From positions 1 through 64,000 of the forward strand of contig NZ_JANHAU010000005.1 in NCBI RefSeq assembly GCF_024464185.1: a stretch of 64,000 bases of DNA. Direction: 5' to 3'. Positions 59,420-64,000 of the stretch are shown in pieces (positions within the stretch are counted from its first letter, which is position 1; the number at the start of each line of letters is the position of its first letter). The notes under the pieces are model-generated. The model saw nothing but the letters and a program-made list of their open reading frames with translations. It did no database searches and was not told the DNA's origin. The stretch is from Haloarchaeobius salinus. Its GTDB lineage: Archaea; Halobacteriota; Halobacteria; Halobacteriales; Natrialbaceae. The translations under genes and the position numbers were made by a program.

Positions 59420-60280
59420 ATGGGCTCCGAGACCGATGCGGACCCGGGTGATGCCTTCGCCGCGCTCGGCAACGAGTTGCGGGTCGCCATCCTCCGGACA
59501 CTGGCGGAAGCCGCTGAGGCCGACCGGGGCGGGTTGACCTTCACAGAGCTGTATGACGGGCTGGCCATCGACAGTACCTCCCAGCTGTCGTACCACCTGG
59601 GTCAACTGGAGGGACGCTTCGTCCGGAAGTCGAACGACACCTACGTCCTCACTCAGGCCGGGGAACGGGTCATCAGGGCGGTCCGGTCGGGGACCTACGA
59701 GCGCGAGCCCTCGTTCGAACCCACGACGGTCGAGGGTGCCTGTCCACGCTGTGACTGCACGACGTTGTCGGTGTCGTACCGTGAGCGACTGCTGACCGTG
59801 GCGTGTGCGGACTGCGACACGACCGTCGTGACCTACGACCTGCCGCCACCCGCGACGGGCGACCGGACCAGCGAGGAGGTCCTCGCGGCCTGCGACCGGC
59901 GAGCGCGGAATGAGTACGCGGTCGCAGTAGCGGGCACCTGCCCGAAGTGCGGCGGGGCGATGGAGCGCTCGGTTGAGCCGGCTGACGCCCCCGCGACCTA
60001 CAGTTGTCGTGCCGACTGCTCCCAGTGTGGACTGTGCCTGTTCGCACCGGTGGAGGCCAGTCTGCTGTACCACGCGGGGGTCATCGCCTTCCTCTGGGAG
60101 CACGACGTCGACGTGACGAGCCTTCCCTTCTGGCGGTTGCTGCCGCTCATCGAGGAGTGGGAGGTCGAGCGGGTCGGTGCCGAACCATTGCCGCTGCGGG
60201 TCACCGTCGTCGAGGGGGACGACAGCCTGGTCGCGACCATCGACGAGGACCTCGGCGTGCGGTTGCTCAAAGATCTTTGA
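59420..60280 (+). CDS. Winged-helix regulator with zinc ribbons
   Basis: A 286-residue protein. Residues about 10-90 are an ArsR-like winged helix (AFAALGNELRVAILRTLAE, then STSQLSYHLGQLEGRFV). Two Cys-rich parts follow: CPRCDC...CADC (about 107-135) and CPKCGG...CSQCGLC (about 172-203), probably zinc ribbons. The rest is a haloarchaeal domain of unknown function (DUF7351 type, tentative). It precedes the ABC cassette at 60419 and is the likely regulator of it. Start ATG 59420. Confidence 0.85.
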   Translation: MGSETDADPGDAFAALGNELRVAILRTLAEAAEADRGGLTFTELYDGLAIDSTSQLSYHLGQLEGRFVRKSNDTYVLTQAGERVIRAVRSGTYEREPSFEPTTVEGACPRCDCTTLSVSYRERLLTVACADCDTTVVTYDLPPPATGDRTSEEVLAACDRRARNEYAVAVAGTCPKCGGAMERSVEPADAPATYSCRADCSQCGLCLFAPVEASLLYHAGVIAFLWEHDVDVTSLPFWRLLPLIEEWEVERVGAEPLPLRVTVVEGDDSLVATIDEDLGVRLLKDL

Positions 60281-60418
60281 GTAGTATACCCGATAATATA
60301 TAAAATCCTCGACAATATTTATCCCCGGACCGGCACTACCGGTCACCGTGACCCGACACCGACGAAGCGTACGCATTCGAATCAGAGGACGACGTACCGA
60401 CTGGGAGGCGGGCCGAGC

Positions 60419-61357
60419 GTGACGGCCATCGAGACCGACCACCTGACGAAACGCTATGGCGACGACGTCTACGCCGTCAACGACCTCTCGTTGACCGTCG
60501 CCGAGGGGGAGGTCTTCGGCTTCCTCGGCCCGAACGGCTCCGGGAAATCGACGACTATCGACATGTTGATGGACTACGTCAGACCGACCGCTGGCTCCGC
60601 GTCCGTCCTCGGATACGACGCACAGACGGAGGCGGACGAGATCCACCGACGAGTCGGGATCCTTCCGGACGGCTACAGCCTCTACGACCGGCTCAGCGGC
60701 CGGGCACATATCGAGTACGCGATCCGTCTGAAGGGCACCGACGACGACCCCGATGCCGTCCTCCGACGGGTCGGCCTGGACCCCGACGCGGCCACCCGGA
60801 CCGCCGGGACGTACTCGAAGGGGATGAGCCAACGGCTCGCACTGGGTATCGCACTCGTCGGGGACCCGGAACTGCTCATCCTCGACGAGCCCTCCAGCGG
60901 CCTCGACCCGGACGGGATACGCGACATCCGCGATCTGACCCGTGCACACGCGGAGGACGGTGGGACCGTCTTCTTCTCCTCACACATCCTGAGCCAGGTG
61001 GAGGCGGTCTGTGACAGGGTCGGCATCCTGAACCGCGGCCGACTGGTCGCGGTCGACACCATCGACGGCCTGCGGGACTCGCTGGGCACGGGAGCGACCA
61101 TCTCCGTCACGGTCGACAGGATGCCAGCCGACCACGGCCTCGACGAACTCGCCGGTGTCTCCAGTGTCCTCGCGGAGGGCGACGAGGTCGCGGTGACCTG
61201 CACGGAACCGACGGCGAAGCTCGCGGTCCTGGACCGGCTCAGGGAGACGGGCGCGAGCATCCGCGACTTCGACACCCGGAAGTCGTCGCTCGAGGACCTG
61301 TTCTCCGCCTACACGCACCCCGACGAGACACGCCCACGGGTGGAGGCAGGGCGATGA
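60419..61357 (+). CDS. ABC-2-type transporter ATPase (second cassette)
   Basis: A 312-residue ATPase starting GTG 60419 (MTAIETDHLTKRYGDDVYAV). Walker A GPNGSGKST, Q-loop LPDGYSLYDRLSGRAH, signature YSKGMSQRL, Walker B LLILDEPSSGLDPDG and H-loop SSHIL are all present. It is about as long as the ATPase at 54473 and similar to it throughout. It overlaps the permease gene by ATGA. A strong AT-rich stretch (60281-60325) before it holds a likely promoter or terminator of the HTH gene. Confidence 0.92.
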   Translation: MTAIETDHLTKRYGDDVYAVNDLSLTVAEGEVFGFLGPNGSGKSTTIDMLMDYVRPTAGSASVLGYDAQTEADEIHRRVGILPDGYSLYDRLSGRAHIEYAIRLKGTDDDPDAVLRRVGLDPDAATRTAGTYSKGMSQRLALGIALVGDPELLILDEPSSGLDPDGIRDIRDLTRAHAEDGGTVFFSSHILSQVEAVCDRVGILNRGRLVAVDTIDGLRDSLGTGATISVTVDRMPADHGLDELAGVSSVLAEGDEVAVTCTEPTAKLAVLDRLRETGASIRDFDTRKSSLEDLFSAYTHPDETRPRVEAGR

Positions 61358-62190
61358 ACTGGCGTATCATCGCCCGGAAGGAGTTCGAGGACGCCGTCCG
61401 GTCGCGCCTGCTCTGGGGGGTCGTCGCGTTCGTGACGGTCATCGTCAGCGCGACGTTCCTCATCCCGCTGCTCGTCCCCGCACTCGATACGGGGGTCCTC
61501 TCGGCACTGGGTGGGGCGAGCGAGTTCGCGTCGATGCTGGTTCCGGTCGTCGCCCTCGTGGCGGCCTACCTCGCCATCGCCGGCGAACGGGAGTCGGGGA
61601 GCCTCCGCATCCTGCTGGGGCTCGAACCGGACCGCCGCACCGTCGTGCTCGGCAAGTTCGCCGGACGGAGCGCCGTGGTCATCGTCGGCCTCGTCGTTGG
61701 CTTCGTCCTCGCGGGTGTCGTCGCCATGGCCGTCTACGGGTCCGTTCCGGTCGTCGGCTTCCTGTCGGTCGTCGGGCTGACCGTCGCACTCGGCGTCAGT
61801 TTCGTGGGCATCGCGGTCGGCGTCTCCGCGGCCGTCGCGACACGCTCCCGTGCGATGACCGTCGGTATCGGCCTGTACCTCGGGCTCGCTCTCCTCTGGG
61901 ACCTCGTCCCGCAAGGAGCCTACATGGCGACGAACGGGTCGCCGCCGGGTGGCGCGGTACCGGCCTGGTTCGTGTTCCTGCAGGGCCTCAGCCCGTCCGG
62001 CGCGTACAGCTCCCTCGTGATGACGGCCATCCACGCGACGGACCCTGCCTACCCCGCGGCCACGGCGGCCGTGCAGGGGCCGGTGCCGTTCTACGTCGAA
62101 CCGTGGGTGTTCGCGGCCGTCCTGACCGCGTGGACGGTCGGACCGCTGTGTATCGGGACGTTGCTGTTCGAGCGAGCCGACCTCAACTGA
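61354..62190 (+). CDS. ABC-2 permease (second cassette)
   Basis: A 278-residue membrane protein with six hydrophobic helices, starting MNWRIIARKEFEDAVRSRL. The loop AGERESGSLRILLGLEPDRRTVVLGKF matches ABC-2 permeases (shortened: ESGSLRILLGLEPDRR). The cassette has one permease gene against two in the first cassette, so a homodimer is likely. The substrate is unknown. Confidence 0.9.
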   Translation: MNWRIIARKEFEDAVRSRLLWGVVAFVTVIVSATFLIPLLVPALDTGVLSALGGASEFASMLVPVVALVAAYLAIAGERESGSLRILLGLEPDRRTVVLGKFAGRSAVVIVGLVVGFVLAGVVAMAVYGSVPVVGFLSVVGLTVALGVSFVGIAVGVSAAVATRSRAMTVGIGLYLGLALLWDLVPQGAYMATNGSPPGGAVPAWFVFLQGLSPSGAYSSLVMTAIHATDPAYPAATAAVQGPVPFYVEPWVFAAVLTAWTVGPLCIGTLLFERADLN

Positions 62191-62296
62191 CGGTCCAGCC
62201 GCGACGACACAGTCGGCCGCGTGAGGGAGTCACCTGCCCCCGGGAACGGTCGTCCCGGAAACTAAGTGAGCGGGAGCAGTAGGGTTCGGACACGAG

Positions 62297-63622
62297 ATGG
62301 TCCCCGACCTCCCCTCCCCCGACAGACGACAGTTTCTCGGTGGCCTCGCGGGTCTCGGTGCCATCGGGACGGGTCTGACCGTGGCCGTCGGCGCGTCGGA
62401 GCCCACGGCGTTGCCCGACCCGCTCACCGATGCAGCCACCAGACACTACCCGACCCCACCGGAGGTGACGGCACACTGGCGGCCGACCGTGACCGAGGAC
62501 CACGCTTCCTTCGCGGTCGAACTCCTCGCACGGACCGTCGAACGAGCAGCGCCGCTGTGGGAACAGCTCGAGACGGACAGACCGTTCACCGGTGCCGGCG
62601 GCTGGCTCGAGGATGCCCGACGGGACCTCCGGTCGGGCAGGACCCACGACGCGCTCTGGAAGGCCACCTACGGACTCCAGTTCGCGGGTGAGTACCTCGG
62701 CGAGGCCCGCTGGGAGCTGGACCGTGTCGAGCTCGACGAACTGGCCGCCCGGGGTCGGTCGGTGCGCGACCGGGTCGAGACCGTCGTCGACGGCCTCGAG
62801 CCGTACCCGGTCTCGGACCCGGCGACCGACCTGTCGTGGTACCTCGAGATCGAACAGGAGGCGCTGCGGGCCGGCCAGCGAACCGACCGGTGGGCGACGG
62901 ACGACGACGGCGAGACGGAGGGCGGTCCCGACAGTGTCGACGCGGACGACGTGGGCGAGGCGACGGCAGCCCTCCTCCTGGCCGAGGTCAACGTCGAGAG
63001 CGCAGAGCGGTTCCAGCGGCACCTCACGGACCGTCTCGGCGAGGATACGCGGCCGTTCGCAGAGCGGTTGGAGTCAACCACAGAAGGGTTCCGGCTGGCG
63101 CTCTCGGAGGTGCCAACCAGCGACGAGGCGCTGGCCCGGTTCGGACTGGCGGAGCGGGACCGAAGTGGACCCTACGCCTTCGCCCACTACCGGCTTGCGG
63201 ACTGGTGCTACCCGACGGCGGCCCCGATGCCGTGGACGACCACGGTCGACCGGCAACTGCGTGTCGTGACGGCCGTCGGTTTCTCGCAGGCTGTGGCTCG
63301 CGCCCGCGCCCATCGCTTCGCAGTGGGCGAACTCGTCGTCGGCGAGGACGACACCGGGTTCGACTCCGGGCACGTCCTCGCCGAGAAGCGCCGCGCCCGG
63401 TCGGTGTATCGGTCGGTCGTCGGGTCGGACCCACCGCCGCTGCTGACGCGGCAGGCCGGGCGTGCCATCGAGGACCTCCAGGTGGCCGAGGTCGACGGTG
63501 GCGGCGGGTCGGAGTGGGAGATGTGGCGCGAACGACTCCAGGCGTACCTCTACGCACTGGTCGGGCGTGCGAAGCTGCGGGAGTACCCGGCCGTGCACCA
63601 GCGACTCGTGGACGACGGGTGA
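62297..63622 (+). CDS. Tat-secreted protein of unknown function
   Basis: A 441-residue protein. DRRQFLGGLAGLGAIGTG (about 9-26) is a Tat signal without a lipobox Cys. The mature part is helical and rich in Glu, Arg and Asp (about 60-441), for example VDELLAR-type stretches and HDALWKATYGLQFAGEYLG; there are no Cys or clear catalytic motifs. I do not recognise a family. It stands between the ABC cassette and a sulfatase-like gene and might act on the cell surface with the latter. Confidence 0.75.
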   Translation: MVPDLPSPDRRQFLGGLAGLGAIGTGLTVAVGASEPTALPDPLTDAATRHYPTPPEVTAHWRPTVTEDHASFAVELLARTVERAAPLWEQLETDRPFTGAGGWLEDARRDLRSGRTHDALWKATYGLQFAGEYLGEARWELDRVELDELAARGRSVRDRVETVVDGLEPYPVSDPATDLSWYLEIEQEALRAGQRTDRWATDDDGETEGGPDSVDADDVGEATAALLLAEVNVESAERFQRHLTDRLGEDTRPFAERLESTTEGFRLALSEVPTSDEALARFGLAERDRSGPYAFAHYRLADWCYPTAAPMPWTTTVDRQLRVVTAVGFSQAVARARAHRFAVGELVVGEDDTGFDSGHVLAEKRRARSVYRSVVGSDPPPLLTRQAGRAIEDLQVAEVDGGGGSEWEMWRERLQAYLYALVGRAKLREYPAVHQRLVDDG

Positions 63623-63701
63623 CCGGCACGGCTCCGTCTCGGGCCGACACGTCCGGTCCGGTATCGAAGTTACTATGCGCCGCTTTCACCTCGGAGGGAA
63701 C

Positions 63702-64000
63702 ATGGGCGAGATCCGTTCGGTCGTCGACGAGAGCATCAAGAACCTGCGCGGTGCGGGGTTCGGTGCCGTCCGGGAGGTCGTCTCCCGGTCCTACCTGCGG
63801 TACGCCCGCAGTCTCGACGCCGACGACATGTTCGCCGAGGACTGGGACATGCTGGTCGTCCTCGACGCCTGCCGCGCGGACCTCTGGGACGAGGTGGCCG
63901 GCGACTACGACCTTCCGACCGGCGAGTCGCGCATCTCTCCGGGCGGCACGTCGACGGAGTGGCTCGACTCGACGTTCGGCTCCCGCGACGCCGACGAGCT
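63702..64000 (+). CDS. Sulfatase-like hydrolase, N-terminal part (cut by window end)
   Basis: The frame is open to the window edge (99 codons and two bases). MGEIRSVVDESIKNLRG leads to WDMLVVLDACRADLWDEV, the start of the alkaline-phosphatase/sulfatase-like fold, in which D and the Cys or Ser beside it are metal and catalytic positions. Haloarchaeal proteins of this type often belong to extracellular glycan pathways. ATG 63702 is preferred: a Shine-Dalgarno-like GGAGGG lies at 63692-63697 and the in-frame ATG 63675 only adds MRRFHLGGN. Confidence 0.75.
   Translation, partial: MGEIRSVVDESIKNLRGAGFGAVREVVSRSYLRYARSLDADDMFAEDWDMLVVLDACRADLWDEVAGDYDLPTGESRISPGGTSTEWLDSTFGSRDADE

Overview
The window is chromosomal DNA from a haloarchaeon (class Halobacteria). 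GC is high, predicted proteins are acidic, Tat/lipobox signal peptides of the haloarchaeal type recur, and there are TATA boxes about 25-30 nt before leaderless or near-leaderless starts. UspA proteins, a Bat-like HTH_10 regulator, a PGF-CTERM surface protein and an archaeal ether-lipid synthase also fit. No rRNA, tRNA or CRISPR array was seen.

Region 0-9 kb: a TnpB-only IS200/IS605-type element, a Tat lipoprotein with two HiPIP iron-sulfur domains, two tandem-UspA proteins, a class I glutamine amidotransferase, a thioredoxin, a flippase-like membrane protein, an SDR and a LiaF-like membrane protein. Region 9-12.4 kb is a sulfur-trafficking locus: DUF2270, DsrE-like and TusA leftward; a possible 43-codon leader ORF, two half-size YeeE/YedE permeases and a winged-helix regulator rightward. 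Region 12.4-19 kb has an APC amino-acid permease fused to two UspA domains, a separate UspA and an Lrp-type regulator with a TrkA-C ligand domain, then a tungstate/molybdate ABC operon (wtpABC-like). Region 19-24.6 kb holds DUF2071, GGGP-synthase-like, MgtC/DUF4010 and SLC13/RCK membrane proteins.

Region about 24.6-35.2 kb looks like an acquired, partly decayed island of lower GC. It has an IS4-type transposase broken by one in-frame stop, a CopD-like protein, a winged-helix/small-membrane/RND exporter module, a frameshifted NmrA-type pseudogene, and a ParA cassette. The ParA cassette is preceded by two arrays of 13-bp direct repeats, which I regard as the most notable unexplained structure in the window. 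A PGF-CTERM surface protein with no usable start codon ends the island, and an ATPase-nuclease gene under a 47-bp palindrome follows.

Region 36.8-46.6 kb is core metabolism and transport: threonine ammonia-lyase, a Sco1-TlpA-CcdA thiol/cytochrome assembly operon, DUF2267, a zinc ABC operon (znuACB order) and a Ca/Na antiporter. Region 47-53.8 kb has a FAD monooxygenase-like gene divergent from a 1333-residue multi-PAS Bat-like regulator, another winged-helix regulator and dihydrofolate reductase. Region 53.9-64 kb has two paralogous ABC-2 export cassettes, a GH99-like secreted glycosidase lipoprotein, a zinc-ribbon HTH regulator, a Tat-secreted protein of unknown function, and the start of a sulfatase-like gene cut by the window edge.
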